From Akkermansia sp. (GTDB lineage Bacteria > Verrucomicrobiota > Verrucomicrobiia > Verrucomicrobiales > Akkermansiaceae), in NCBI GenBank assembly GCA_017558555.1, contig JAFYUJ010000032.1, positions 1-64,000 on the forward strand: a stretch of DNA of 64,000 nt. The letters run 5' to 3'. The notes beneath the pieces are model-generated. The model had not been told where the DNA came from, did not search any database, and worked only from the letters and a program-made list of their open reading frames with translations. A program made the translations under genes and the position numbers. Shown piece by piece: positions 7,693 to 16,510 of this stretch. Each line of letters opens with the position of its first letter. The first letter of the stretch is position 1.

Positions 7693-9165
7693 TTACTGAT
7701 TGATTTTTTCGACAATGGAAGTGGTGGAGAAGCCTTCCACACGCGGGAGTTCTACCGCCTGGCCACCGTAGGAGACCACCAGCTGACCCTCCGGCCAGCG
7801 CTCCAGCGGGTAGCCTTCTTTGGCGATAATATCGGGCTTCAGCTTGGTGATGAGGGGCAGGGCGGTGTCTTCCTCAAAGATGACGACATAGTTCACCGCC
7901 TTGAGGGCTGCCACCATGGCGGAGCGGGCGGCTTGGTTATTGACCGGGCGGGTGGGGCCTTTGAGGCGGCGCACGGAGTCATCGCTGTTGAGGCCTACGA
8001 AGAGCACATCACACAAATCGCGGGCGCGCTCAAAGGAGCTGAGGTGGCCCGGGTGCAGGATATCAAAGCAACCGTTGGTGAAGCCAATGGTCTTGCCCTG
8101 GGAACGAAGTTCGGCGATGAGGGACGCGGCTTCGTCTGCGGTGAGAACATCTGCGTGGTCCTTATGTTCCAGCTTGCGCTTCAGTTCTTCGCAGGTGACG
8201 CATGCCGTACCAAATTTGCCCACCACGATACCTGCGGCTACGTTGGCGATTTTCATGGCATGCTTCATCGATACGCCGGTGGCCATGCTGGCGCCCAGGG
8301 CTGCCAGGGAGGTATCACCCGCACCGGAGACATCGTACACTTCCTGGGCCTCTGTTGGAATCCAAGTGTATTTCTCCTGCTCATTGCCGGGGATGTAGAG
8401 CATGCCGTGTTCGCTCAGCGTCACAAGCAGATTCTCAACACCATAGCGACGGCAGACCGCGCGCCCGGCAGCCACGGCTGTCTCGGCAAAATCCGGTGCC
8501 TTGGGGTCAAAGCTTTGCCCGGTCACGCCTTCAAACTCCTTGCGGTTGGGCTTCACGAGTGTTGCACCGCGGTAGATGGTGTAGTCTGTGGTCTTGGGGT
8601 CCACAATGACGGGGACGCCGGCTTGGCGGCTCATGGCGATGATGGCGGGCGTGAATCGCTCATCGAACAGGCCTTTGCCGTAGTCGGACAGTAGCACCAT
8701 GTCCGTGTCGGGCAGGCTGGCTTCAATCCGGGAGAGCAGCTGCTGCAATTCGGCCTCGGGGAGGCAAAGTTTCTCTTCGCAATCCACACGGAGCATGTGC
8801 TGGCTGCCGGTGACGTAGCGTGTCTTGACGGAGGTCGGGTAGCCGGGCAGGGAGAGCAACATGCTGCAATCCGCACCCTGGCGGGCCATGCAATCGCGCA
8901 GGTAATCACCATTGGCATCCTGGCCCACCACCCCGGCAAAGGCGGTGTGGCAGCTCAGACTGCGCAGGTTGGCCACCACATTGCCGGCACCACCGGGCAT
9001 GCTGATTTCGCGCTGTTTCAGAAGCACCGGGACGGGGGCTTCCGGGGAGAGGCGGCTGGCTTTGCCATAGACAAAGGTATCCAGCATCATGTCGCCTACG
9101 CACAGTAAACGCAGTTTGGAGAATTTTTCAACGGGTGAAGCCAGGTTTTCGATGGTGTCAGGCAT
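7693..9165 (-). CDS. hldE: Bifunctional heptose 7-phosphate kinase / heptose 1-phosphate adenylyltransferase
   Basis: A 490-residue fusion. Residues 1-330 are a PfkB-type kinase with GGAGN at 58-62 and the catalytic GAGD at 281-284. Residues 355-490 are a cytidylyltransferase-like domain with GCFDILHPGH at 365-374, including the HxGH nucleotide site. The protein phosphorylates heptose 7-phosphate at C1 and, after GmhB acts, adenylates it to ADP-D,D-heptose. The epimerase hldD, needed for the L,D form, is not in this window. It lies 23 nt downstream of the GT8 gene and 6 nt upstream of gmhA. Confidence 0.97.
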   Translation of the reverse strand: MPDTIENLASPVEKFSKLRLLCVGDMMLDTFVYGKASRLSPEAPVPVLLKQREISMPGGAGNVVANLRSLSCHTAFAGVVGQDANGDYLRDCMARQGADCSMLLSLPGYPTSVKTRYVTGSQHMLRVDCEEKLCLPEAELQQLLSRIEASLPDTDMVLLSDYGKGLFDERFTPAIIAMSRQAGVPVIVDPKTTDYTIYRGATLVKPNRKEFEGVTGQSFDPKAPDFAETAVAAGRAVCRRYGVENLLVTLSEHGMLYIPGNEQEKYTWIPTEAQEVYDVSGAGDTSLAALGASMATGVSMKHAMKIANVAAGIVVGKFGTACVTCEELKRKLEHKDHADVLTADEAASLIAELRSQGKTIGFTNGCFDILHPGHLSSFERARDLCDVLFVGLNSDDSVRRLKGPTRPVNNQAARSAMVAALKAVNYVVIFEEDTALPLITKLKPDIIAKEGYPLERWPEGQLVVSYGGQAVELPRVEGFSTTSIVEKINQ

Positions 9166-9188
9166 AATGTAAACAGAGAATAGAGAGG

Positions 9189-10187
9189 TTAATCCTTGCA
9201 GGTATCCCAGTAGGAATCTACTTGCGGGTAGGGGTTGATATCATCGTTGGCGATGATGCGCTGCATACGCCGACGCTGAAGCGCATCTGACACGCCGTAC
9301 AGAAGGCGGCGCAGGCGTTTGCCGATTGTCCTGTGCCCTTCTTGGGGTACATCTTTCCAGGGGGATTGCAACCAGATGCGGCGATAAAGTTCATGATTCC
9401 ACCGATAGTTGTATTCTGTTATCTTGGGACGGCAGGCAAAATGGCGAATGGCCGGAGCCATGCAGGTGCGCAGCGCCTCCAGAAAGGGGACGCAACCCCA
9501 ATAGCGATAGCGCTTGAAGAGTTTGCGCGATTGTAATTCATTCCAATTCCAGCGGGGATGCAGCGCGCGTACACGACCGCCCATGACAGCATTGAGCCCA
9601 TCCTGGTCGAAGAAGACAAACTTGCCGCGGTTCTTTTCCAGACAGTTGATGATGGCTTGTTGGGTACCCTCCTTGCGCATCTGTGCCAAATTGAGCAGCA
9701 TCACCCCGGAGTTGAAGTAGGTGGGATGCTCGTACACAGCAGCGGCTAAATCGGATTCCAGATTCAGGGTGAGCAGGGGGGTGATGTCTTCGCTGAAAAG
9801 GACATCAATATCGGTGTACAGGACGGTGTCCGTATCGGGCATGAGTTCCGGCAGCAAGAGTCTGCCACAGGCAGCTTGTGGGAAGGAACTGGAGAAAGGC
9901 ATGCCATCCAATTTGCCATCCAAGCTGATGAATGTGATGCTGCTGCCCCAGGTTTTGCACAGCGCGCGCATGCGCTCGGTATCTTGCTCGCTGAGCCCGG
10001 CATCCAGTATCACCACTTGCAGCCCCGCCGGTTTGGCTACGGTGCTGAGCAGGGAATAAAGGGCTACGCCCAGCATGAGCCCACCGCGCCCATCTGATGA
10101 AAAGACCACCGGATGCCGCACCGCAGAAACTGAAACATCGGCGGAGCGTATATCTTGAACGGGCAAGTGGGCTTTGCTGGAAAGCAT
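9189..10187 (-). CDS. Glycosyltransferase family 8 protein
   Basis: A 332-residue GT-A glycosyltransferase. The metal-binding DxD is DID at 126-128 within LYTDIDVLF. The acceptor-side motif YFNSGVMLLNL follows at about 157-167, and FDQDGLNAVM near 193. These are standard GT8 marks (LPS alpha-galactosyl or glucosyltransferases, UDP-sugar donors). There is no signal peptide, so it is probably cytoplasmic or membrane-associated through its basic C-terminal region. It lies 9 nt after the GT25 gene and upstream of hldE, so an LPS-core role is likely. The sugar it transfers cannot be read from sequence. Confidence 0.88.
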   Translation of the reverse strand: MLSSKAHLPVQDIRSADVSVSAVRHPVVFSSDGRGGLMLGVALYSLLSTVAKPAGLQVVILDAGLSEQDTERMRALCKTWGSSITFISLDGKLDGMPFSSSFPQAACGRLLLPELMPDTDTVLYTDIDVLFSEDITPLLTLNLESDLAAAVYEHPTYFNSGVMLLNLAQMRKEGTQQAIINCLEKNRGKFVFFDQDGLNAVMGGRVRALHPRWNWNELQSRKLFKRYRYWGCVPFLEALRTCMAPAIRHFACRPKITEYNYRWNHELYRRIWLQSPWKDVPQEGHRTIGKRLRRLLYGVSDALQRRRMQRIIANDDINPYPQVDSYWDTCKD

Positions 10188-10196
10188 GAATGATGA

Positions 10197-10997
10197 TTAG
10201 TGGAATTTGAGCAGAGATTTCATGCGGGCACGCATACGCAACTTGCCCCAGGCCATGATCCATACGCTGAGTCGATGCACAATGTAGTTTTTGAGTGTTT
10301 GTTCTCGTCTGTGCTTTTCGAAATAGGCTACGCGGCTGTCTTCTGCATCGATGGTGGAGTTTTCGTTTTTGGGGTCGGAGGTGTTGACGAGGGTGGGAGT
10401 GATGCCACAGCAGGGAATATCCTGTCCCAGGGTAATCCAGGCCCACTGTACATCATAGCCCATCCAGTAGCGTTCGAAGCCTTTCAGTACGCGTTTTGCG
10501 CCCTCTTGAGTGTAGATGTTGCCCACAGCTACCCATGGCAGCTTTTTCGGGAATACAATCTCCCAGGGGCAATCCTTGATGGGGGCGTGCAGAGGATAGA
10601 GTTTGCTGCCATCTTCTGTGAATAATTTAAGGGCTTGCCATCCACTTGTTTTTTCTGTCAGCCAGGTGATGCCTTCGTTGAATTGAGGATGCAGTACAAA
10701 GTCATCTTCCATGATTATACCATACTTGGCACCGGAATCGACAAAAGCTTGCAATGCTTTCAGATGGCTCATGATACAAGCATGCTCATTTGCTGTTAAT
10801 TCGGCAGCAAATTCCGACAAGCGGCGCTTGCGATCGTATGCTGCAATGCTGTCAATGTCCAAATCTTTACCGGCAACGGCTTCGATGCGTTCTAATTCAA
10901 TGCCGAAATCTGCGGCCTGCTTTTCCGCCGAGGCTCTTCGGTCGGTCGCGCGGTCCAGGTTGATGTAATAATAGCGAATGTCAGGAGAGGTGTTCAT
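10197..10997 (-). CDS. Glycosyltransferase family 25 (LPS biosynthesis)
   Basis: A 266-residue protein of the GT25/LpsA family. The opening YYINLDRATDRR (residues 10-21) is the family hallmark, followed by EHACIMSHLKAL (71-82) and the acidic IIMEDDF (94-100). Members transfer galactose or related sugars to LPS outer core. It is the first gene of the six-gene minus-strand LPS operon. A TTGACA sequence lies upstream (11041-11046 on the plus strand as TGTCAA), but no convincing -10 box sits at the right distance. Confidence 0.88.
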   Translation of the reverse strand: MNTSPDIRYYYINLDRATDRRASAEKQAADFGIELERIEAVAGKDLDIDSIAAYDRKRRLSEFAAELTANEHACIMSHLKALQAFVDSGAKYGIIMEDDFVLHPQFNEGITWLTEKTSGWQALKLFTEDGSKLYPLHAPIKDCPWEIVFPKKLPWVAVGNIYTQEGAKRVLKGFERYWMGYDVQWAWITLGQDIPCCGITPTLVNTSDPKNENSTIDAEDSRVAYFEKHRREQTLKNYIVHRLSVWIMAWGKLRMRARMKSLLKFH

Positions 10998-11144
10998 GCT
11001 ATGGGCTGTTTCATAGTAATGGTAACACCCAAGACCCGATTGTCAAGAAGTAACTTGGTTAGATGAAGATGCGAAATGCGATTTTTTTTGCGGCTGAAAT
11101 CATAGTTGAGCGGAAGAAACGGCAAAAATGATGAAATCAGGACA

Positions 11145-11171
11145 ATAAAACAGCCGCTCTTGGGAGCGGCT
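11145..11171 (-). terminator. Intrinsic terminator after tRNA-Tyr/tRNA-Val
   Basis: An 8-bp stem AGCCGCTC (11152-11159) pairs with GAGCGGCT (11164-11171) around a TTGG loop. On the minus strand it is followed by a T-rich run (GTTTTATTG), just downstream of tRNA-Val. Confidence 0.85.
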
Positions 11172-11179
11172 TCAAAAAG

Positions 11180-11252
11180 TACGGGGGATAGGACTCGAAC
11201 CTACGACCTCCACCATGTCAAGGTGTTGCTCTACCAACTGAGCTACCTCCGC
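11180..11252 (-). tRNA. tRNA-Val (anticodon GAC)
   Basis: A 73-nt cloverleaf on the minus strand. The D-arm GCTCAGTTGGTAGAGC and the T-loop GGTTCGAGTCC are intact. The anticodon loop TTGACAT gives anticodon GAC, which reads GUC. The acceptor stem has one A-C mismatch and one G-T pair, and the anticodon stem has one A-G mismatch. The 3' CCA is not encoded. It is transcribed after tRNA-Tyr and followed by a clear terminator. Confidence 0.9.
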
Positions 11253-11260
11253 ATGTGAAC

Positions 11261-11343
11261 TGGGCAGGGATGGATTCGAACCATCGAAATCGTACGATAG
11301 CAGATTTACAGTCTGCCCCCTTTGACCGCTCGGGAACCTACCC
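11261..11343 (-). tRNA. tRNA-Tyr (anticodon GTA)
   Basis: An 83-nt class II tRNA with a long variable arm on the minus strand. The acceptor GGGTAGG pairs with the 3' CCTGCCC, allowing T-G. The anticodon loop CTGTAAA gives GTA. The T-arm is GATGGTTCGAATCCATC. The CCA end is not encoded. It lies 8 nt upstream of tRNA-Val, so both probably come from one transcript. Confidence 0.93.
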
Positions 11344-11430
11344 ATTCTTTGCATGGCTTCCTTATCGGAAAGCGTGCGGCGACAGTCTACATGCTTTTGC
11401 GGAGAATTGCAAGCTTTTTTTTGAGATTTT

Positions 11431-12441
11431 TTAATTTTTTTGCTTTTTCAGGTTGCGCAGGGCGGGGACGAGGAAGATAAGGCCCAAAGCAACAATGGCG
11501 AAAGAGAGATATTGGCCGCGAGTGATGCCGTGCCAGGTATCGGCATCCGGTTCGCGGAAGCATTCTGTGGAGATGCGTGCCGCGGCATACATGAAGCAGA
11601 ACAGGGCAGAGAAGATGCCGGCGGGAGCGTTTTTCCATCCCAGTCGCAGGGCGATGAGAACGATGAAGATGATGAGACCCTCTCCCAGGGCTTCAAAGAG
11701 CTGGGAAGGGTAGCGCGGGGTGAGAAATTGCCCCAGGGTTTCGCGGAAAGTGTCATTTTCGCGGCTCAGGCGCATGAATAAATCGTAGTAACTTTCTGTG
11801 GGGGCTCCGGCGGCGTTGGTGTGGGCTAAGGTTTCGATGGGGGTGCCCATGGCGTGGTCGAGTGTGACCTTTGCCTGGATTTGGGTGGTGGCGGGCAGGG
11901 AGAAATACTCTTGGGGGAATTTCATGGCGAGGGCGTTGGTGGCGGAGGTGACACGGCCATACAGTTCGCCGTTGATGAAGTTGGCCACGCGGCCGAAGAA
12001 GATGCCGATGGTGCTGACGATGGCGAGACCATCCGTCACGGCGGGAAGACTGAGCTTGTGCTTGCGGCAGTACCAGACAGCCACCAGCAAGACGGCGATG
12101 ATGCCACCGTGCGAAGCCATGCCACCCTCCCACACGCGCAGTACCCAGAGCGGATCATGGCAGAAGCCGCTCCAACCGTGCTCCGGTAGCCAGTAAAAGA
12201 AGAATTCACCCAAACGCCCGCCCAGCAACACGCCGAAAATGCAGACGGTGGTCACAAAATCTCCCAGTTTGGAGGATTCAACAACATAGAGCTTTTGCCT
12301 GGAGAGCCACTGGAGGACGAGGTAGCCCAGAATGAATCCGCCTACATAGGCCAGGCCGTACCAGCGGATAGCAAGGGGGGTGCCGGGAATGTCCAGAAGG
12401 ACGGGGTCGATGTTGTGAATATAGGTGGCAAGAGTGTTCAT
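11431..12441 (-). CDS. lgt: Phosphatidylglycerol--prolipoprotein diacylglyceryl transferase
   Basis: A 336-residue inner-membrane enzyme that attaches diacylglycerol to the lipobox Cys of prolipoproteins. Family marks are the HGG at 111-113 in GGMASHGGIIAV, and FGRVANFINGELYGR at about 149-163 with the Lgt signature Arg and Asn. At least six hydrophobic helices are visible. The protein is longer than the usual 260-290 residues because of an extra stretch of about 60 residues before the last helices (LAMKFPQEYFSLP onward). The ATG at 12441 precedes the expected first helix; longer in-frame extensions are not family-like. lspA, the next enzyme of lipoprotein maturation, lies at 36 kb. Confidence 0.95.
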   Translation of the reverse strand: MNTLATYIHNIDPVLLDIPGTPLAIRWYGLAYVGGFILGYLVLQWLSRQKLYVVESSKLGDFVTTVCIFGVLLGGRLGEFFFYWLPEHGWSGFCHDPLWVLRVWEGGMASHGGIIAVLLVAVWYCRKHKLSLPAVTDGLAIVSTIGIFFGRVANFINGELYGRVTSATNALAMKFPQEYFSLPATTQIQAKVTLDHAMGTPIETLAHTNAAGAPTESYYDLFMRLSRENDTFRETLGQFLTPRYPSQLFEALGEGLIIFIVLIALRLGWKNAPAGIFSALFCFMYAAARISTECFREPDADTWHGITRGQYLSFAIVALGLIFLVPALRNLKKQKN

Positions 12442-12643
12442 ATCGGCTTGGTTGTATATACCACAAGATGGCAATTTACCACAAGAATAATGACGTGATT
12501 TGGGTGGAAATGCGTGTGCGGCGGAGCTGCTATACAGTTCAAAGTGTGCATTTCTTTCAAAAAAAAGCGTATGGACGCAAGATTCTTCTCGCCAAGTGGG
12601 GACGAATTGTGTATAAGTATACCACAAATCTGACGTTTCTACC

Positions 12644-13594
12644 ATGAAAAACTTCTTTCTGTCTTTAGTTGTTGCCGCGTTGTTTGGTGTGCCGTTTGCA
12701 ACCGCTCGTGATGCTACAGATGTGCAAGTGACGCTGAAGCAGCAGGCTGGTAAGCCTGTGGCTGTGCACAAGATGCCGACTTCCGGTAATCTTAATTTTG
12801 GTACGGAGAGTATCATGAAACAGCACAAGACCGGCGGCTGGCATGTGGTGAATATTCCGCTGGAGGTTGAGGGCTATACCAAGAAGAAGGATGATAATGG
12901 TAATAACCTTCAGGTGCACTATATCCCCTCTCTCACGGTAAAAGTGTATCTTCTCTTTAAACATGAGGACCCCCATGGTAAGGAAAAGCCCAAGGGCGTA
13001 TTGCTCAGCAAGGAGTTGAAGTACGTCAATATCCCCATTCCTACTCCCGGTAAGAAGAAAGAGGTGCGCATGAATGAAATCTTTGCCGGTGTCTTTATTT
13101 CCCCTGCTGATGCCTGGAAGATCAGTGAAAAAACGAAGGGTGAGCTTGCCGGTACGCTGGTGGCCTATGCGGTAGATGCTTCGTACAAGGAAGCTTCAAG
13201 CTGCATGAATGCTGACAAGGAAAAACACCCGCAGTTTTGCGTGATAGACAGCCAACTGGAACGCGCGTGGAATCTCAATGGTAAGTGGTGGAACAAGAGC
13301 GGTGATACCATGGGAGCTTCCCTCAAGGCTATTTCTGAAACGCCTTATGCCATGTCTTACGGCTCGTTCTATCCGGAACTTTCTCCGATGGTGGATTCCG
13401 GAGCAGCTCCCGTGATGGGCTCCACCTCGCTGATGGGGATGAATTCTTCTTCTGTAGAATCCTCTGCTACGACTGACTCAACCTCTGCGGATGGCTCTGC
13501 TGCAGAGGATAGCACCGGCGTTGAGGTGGATACTGAAAGTACGACCGGTAAAAAGAACCGCGGCAAGAATAAGAATCGTCGCAGCCGTCGTTGA
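12644..13594 (+). CDS. Secreted protein of the pilus-like locus (Amuc_1102-like position)
   Basis: A 316-residue exported protein. The signal peptide is MKNFFLSLVVAALFGVPFATA (1-21). A beta-rich domain covers about 25-240, then a Ser/Thr/Glu-rich linker and a very basic tail (KKNRGKNKNRRSRR). It begins the operon whose next genes match Amuc_1101 to Amuc_1098, so by position it corresponds to Amuc_1102, reported to have an immunoglobulin-like fold related to archaeal pilus proteins. That homology is inferred mainly from gene order. No Shine-Dalgarno is seen before the ATG. Confidence 0.75.
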   Translation: MKNFFLSLVVAALFGVPFATARDATDVQVTLKQQAGKPVAVHKMPTSGNLNFGTESIMKQHKTGGWHVVNIPLEVEGYTKKKDDNGNNLQVHYIPSLTVKVYLLFKHEDPHGKEKPKGVLLSKELKYVNIPIPTPGKKKEVRMNEIFAGVFISPADAWKISEKTKGELAGTLVAYAVDASYKEASSCMNADKEKHPQFCVIDSQLERAWNLNGKWWNKSGDTMGASLKAISETPYAMSYGSFYPELSPMVDSGAAPVMGSTSLMGMNSSSVESSATTDSTSADGSAAEDSTGVEVDTESTTGKKNRGKNKNRRSRR

Positions 13595-13634
13595 TGTTCT
13601 GATTTGATTTTTTCTAACTTATTACTGATTAGCC

Positions 13635-15512
13635 ATGGCTGAATATAAGACAACCGTCGCTCTGGAGATTGGCGCGCAAAGCGTCACCATGGGCGTGTTT
13701 ACCCCGGCGGGTAAGGGGTTTGCTCTTTCCCGCTACGCTCGCAGGGAGATATTGCTCGACCCTGTGGAGGAAGGGATGAGAATGGATTACGTGAGCAACG
13801 CTATCGGTGAGCTTGTAACCGAACTCAAGGTCAAGGGTAGTGACGTGCGCAATGTGGTCTCCGGACAGCAGGTGTTCATGCGCTTCATCAAGTTGCCTGC
13901 CTTGGATATGGATGATATCTCCGAGCAGGTGGGCTACGAGGCTCAGCAGCATATCCCGTTCCCTCTGGAAGATATCGTGTATTCCTACCAGGAATTGGCA
14001 GACCGCGGTGAGGGGGAGCGCGAGGTGTTGCTTGTGGCTATCAAGAAAGATGTTCTGGATAACCTCAACGGTCAGGTAGAAAGTAATAGTCTTCGTACCC
14101 GCAGTGTGGATTGCTCCATCACCTCTCTCTATAATGCATTCCGTGTGAGCTATCCCGAGGAAGACGCCCCGGTGATGTTGCTGGATATCGGCGCCAAGAC
14201 AACTGATATTATCTTTGCAGAGGACGGTCGCTTCTTCACTCGTTCCGTCACCGCAGCCGGTTCTTTTGTGACCAACACGATTGCACGCGAGTTTAATCTG
14301 AACTTCCGCGAGGCTGAACGCGTGAAACTGGAGCAGGGGATTGTTTCCCTCGGCAATGGGCACACAGATGCCATGCCGGAGCAACAAGCTGCGCTTGCAA
14401 CGGCTATTCGCAACGCCATGGGCCGCCTGAGCTCTGAAGTACAGCGTACGATTAACCACTATCGCGCACAGTACAAGGGGAACCCGCCCACGAAGGCCTA
14501 CATCTGCGGTGGCGGTGCTCGCTTGCCTTATGCCCTGGAGTTCCTGCAGAATGCGCTTAATATCCCCGTGGAATACCTGAATCCGCTCAATGCTTTCTCC
14601 ATCGGCAACAAGGTGGATGAAGCGGCCCTGGAGCAGGATTACCTGTGTCTGGGCCCCGTGGCCGGTGCAGCCGTATCCGGTGCCGGCGTGGGTGAATTTA
14701 ACATTGATTTGGTGCCCACGAGTGTAGGTAAAGAGCGCGCAGAAATGCAGATGATTCCCAAGGTCATTGCCGCCGGTGTGATTGCACTGGCCGGTGCGGG
14801 TTTCTATGCGTATGCTGCCAACCAGGCAGCTACTGAAGCCGAGGCTACGTACAAGCAGGTCTCCCGTGTGGAGAAAGAGGTGGATGCTATCAATGACAGC
14901 ATCGAAACGGCTCGTGGTCGCTACGACCGCTCTATGAAGAAGGTGCAGGAGCTTTCCAAGCTTTACGCCATGCGCACAGCCTACCCGGATGTGCTCAAGC
15001 AGCTTTCCGAGCGTAGTGCTTCTGTCAAGTTCTGGTTCACGGAATTTGCTCCGCTCATCAACTATGATGTATCCTCCACGTCTCTGGCCGGGTCGACCGA
15101 CACGAAGGGTACACGCCTGATTGATATGAACAAGAGCCGCAGCGGCAGCCCTGATTCTTCCATCAATCGCGCTCCCGATGCGGTTGATCTCAGTAAGCGC
15201 GGCAAGGCACCCATGGTGACTGCCATTTATGTGAGCGGTTACACCGCCAAGAAGCCCGGGGACGAACGCAGCATCGAGCAACGCCAGGTGATTTACGACC
15301 TCGTGGATAAGAACTTCGATGAGCGTAGCGCCGATTCTCTCTTCTCCTACCAGAATGCCGAAGTGCGCCGCGACCAGAACCACTACTTCCAGTTCATCGA
15401 CGCCAAGGCCTCCAAGGGCAAGATGCAGATTCCGGACTACGTGGAGAAGTTCCTGATGGTCATGCCGCTCAAGACCCCCATCGCCATTCCTGAACTCAGC
15501 GGTGATAAATAA
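13635..15512 (+). CDS. pilM: PilM-like actin-fold ATPase fused to a PilN-like membrane segment
   Basis: A 625-residue protein, far longer than PilM (about 350). Residues 1-345 are the PilM/actin-like ATPase: EIGAQSVTMG near the N-terminus, LDIGAKTTDIIF near 183, CGGGARLPYALE near 293. At 355-361 comes FNIDLVP, resembling the conserved cytoplasmic INLLP motif of PilN, then a single membrane helix at about 374-395, a coiled coil, and a 180-residue exported domain. In classical type IV pili PilM binds the PilN motif; here the two appear fused. It corresponds to Amuc_1101 of Akkermansia. It sits 40 nt after the first gene and 24 nt before the PilO-like gene. Confidence 0.88.
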   Translation: MAEYKTTVALEIGAQSVTMGVFTPAGKGFALSRYARREILLDPVEEGMRMDYVSNAIGELVTELKVKGSDVRNVVSGQQVFMRFIKLPALDMDDISEQVGYEAQQHIPFPLEDIVYSYQELADRGEGEREVLLVAIKKDVLDNLNGQVESNSLRTRSVDCSITSLYNAFRVSYPEEDAPVMLLDIGAKTTDIIFAEDGRFFTRSVTAAGSFVTNTIAREFNLNFREAERVKLEQGIVSLGNGHTDAMPEQQAALATAIRNAMGRLSSEVQRTINHYRAQYKGNPPTKAYICGGGARLPYALEFLQNALNIPVEYLNPLNAFSIGNKVDEAALEQDYLCLGPVAGAAVSGAGVGEFNIDLVPTSVGKERAEMQMIPKVIAAGVIALAGAGFYAYAANQAATEAEATYKQVSRVEKEVDAINDSIETARGRYDRSMKKVQELSKLYAMRTAYPDVLKQLSERSASVKFWFTEFAPLINYDVSSTSLAGSTDTKGTRLIDMNKSRSGSPDSSINRAPDAVDLSKRGKAPMVTAIYVSGYTAKKPGDERSIEQRQVIYDLVDKNFDERSADSLFSYQNAEVRRDQNHYFQFIDAKASKGKMQIPDYVEKFLMVMPLKTPIAIPELSGDK

Positions 15513-15536
15513 CACATTAACACCTTATCTTTTCTC

Positions 15537-16487
15537 ATGAACATACTTGAAAATAAGCGAGTCGTTTTGCTCTCTGCTGTGTTTGCTCTGGCATTTGCCG
15601 GGTTGACGTATGTGGGGTATGACCGTTCTCAGCAGTTCTCCAAAACGCAGGCTGAACTGAAAAAAATTGGCGAAAAATTTGAGGATTACAATCAGGCTGA
15701 ATTGCCCCCCACAGCAGCCAATCGCAAGGCCATCGTTGCTGCCTGCAAGGATGTAGATAAAATCAGCGCTGATATGCAGGCTGAGATGGATAAATACGCT
15801 GCGTTCTGTTACGGTGACGGCAAGGTGCTTTCCCCTGTTGATTTCCAGAACCAGGTTCGCGCTGCCATTGCAGAAGTTCAGAAAGAAGCCAACGATAAGG
15901 GTTGCGCACTCGCCGCTCCTGCTATGGATTTGGGTATGGCTTCTTTCAAGAATGCCGCTGCAACGGAGGCTGAAGTACCCTACCGCAGCTTCCAGCTCAA
16001 GGCCGTGCGCCGCGTGGCTGATGCGATTATCAATTCCGGTGCTCCTGCGTTGGATAAGATTTATTGCGCTCCGCTGCCCGAGGAAGCCACAAACGCCCGC
16101 AAGGGGAAGGGTGCTGCATACTTCCCGCTGAGCTTCCAGGTGGCATTCAGCGCCAAGCGCAGTGCCGCTACGGATGGACAGACGGAAGAGTTGCTCAGCG
16201 TGCTGCCCCGTGTGATGAATGCTCTCACAAGCGATAAGGATTTCTTCCTCATCGTGACGGGCGTGGCCGTCAACTCCGATGCTTCCCTGCCGGCTCGCGA
16301 TGCTTATCAGGAACCCTCTGCCCCGGTGGCACAGGGAGATGACCTGGGCGCAGAAGGTGGCAAGGCTGAGGCTGAGACCCCCGAGGCGCGTGTCATCGCT
16401 GTGCGCAAAACTGGCGGTGATGATGAAACGGTGCGCGTACACCTCAATCTGCAGGTGCTTTATTTTAACCCCGCAAAAGGTAAGTAA
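15537..16487 (+). CDS. Amuc_1100-like, PilO-type membrane-anchored protein
   Basis: A 316-residue protein, almost the same length as Amuc_1100 of A. muciniphila (317). It has a short cytoplasmic end, one membrane helix (about 8-27), a coiled coil (30-95) and a ferredoxin-like repeated domain. Segments that line up by eye with Amuc_1100 are PVDFQNQVRAAI (about 101-112), RSFQLKAVRRVADAI (about 150-164), FPLSFQVAF (about 197-205) and the C-terminal VHLNLQVLYFNPAKG. Overall identity looks low. The topology is that of PilO/GspM inner-membrane platform proteins, which agrees with its place after the PilM-PilN fusion. Whether it shares the host-signalling activity described for Amuc_1100 cannot be told from sequence. 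Confidence 0.88.
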   Translation: MNILENKRVVLLSAVFALAFAGLTYVGYDRSQQFSKTQAELKKIGEKFEDYNQAELPPTAANRKAIVAACKDVDKISADMQAEMDKYAAFCYGDGKVLSPVDFQNQVRAAIAEVQKEANDKGCALAAPAMDLGMASFKNAAATEAEVPYRSFQLKAVRRVADAIINSGAPALDKIYCAPLPEEATNARKGKGAAYFPLSFQVAFSAKRSAATDGQTEELLSVLPRVMNALTSDKDFFLIVTGVAVNSDASLPARDAYQEPSAPVAQGDDLGAEGGKAEAETPEARVIAVRKTGGDDETVRVHLNLQVLYFNPAKGK

Positions 16488-16510
16488 CTTCTAACAACGA
16501 CTATCTGATT

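Noticed and set aside
11018-11046. A TTGACA sequence upstream of the LPS operon as its promoter
   Set aside because: The -35 box is perfect, but the hexamer at 17 bp reads ACCATT and the nearby TACTAT is 22 bp away, so I could not define a convincing promoter.
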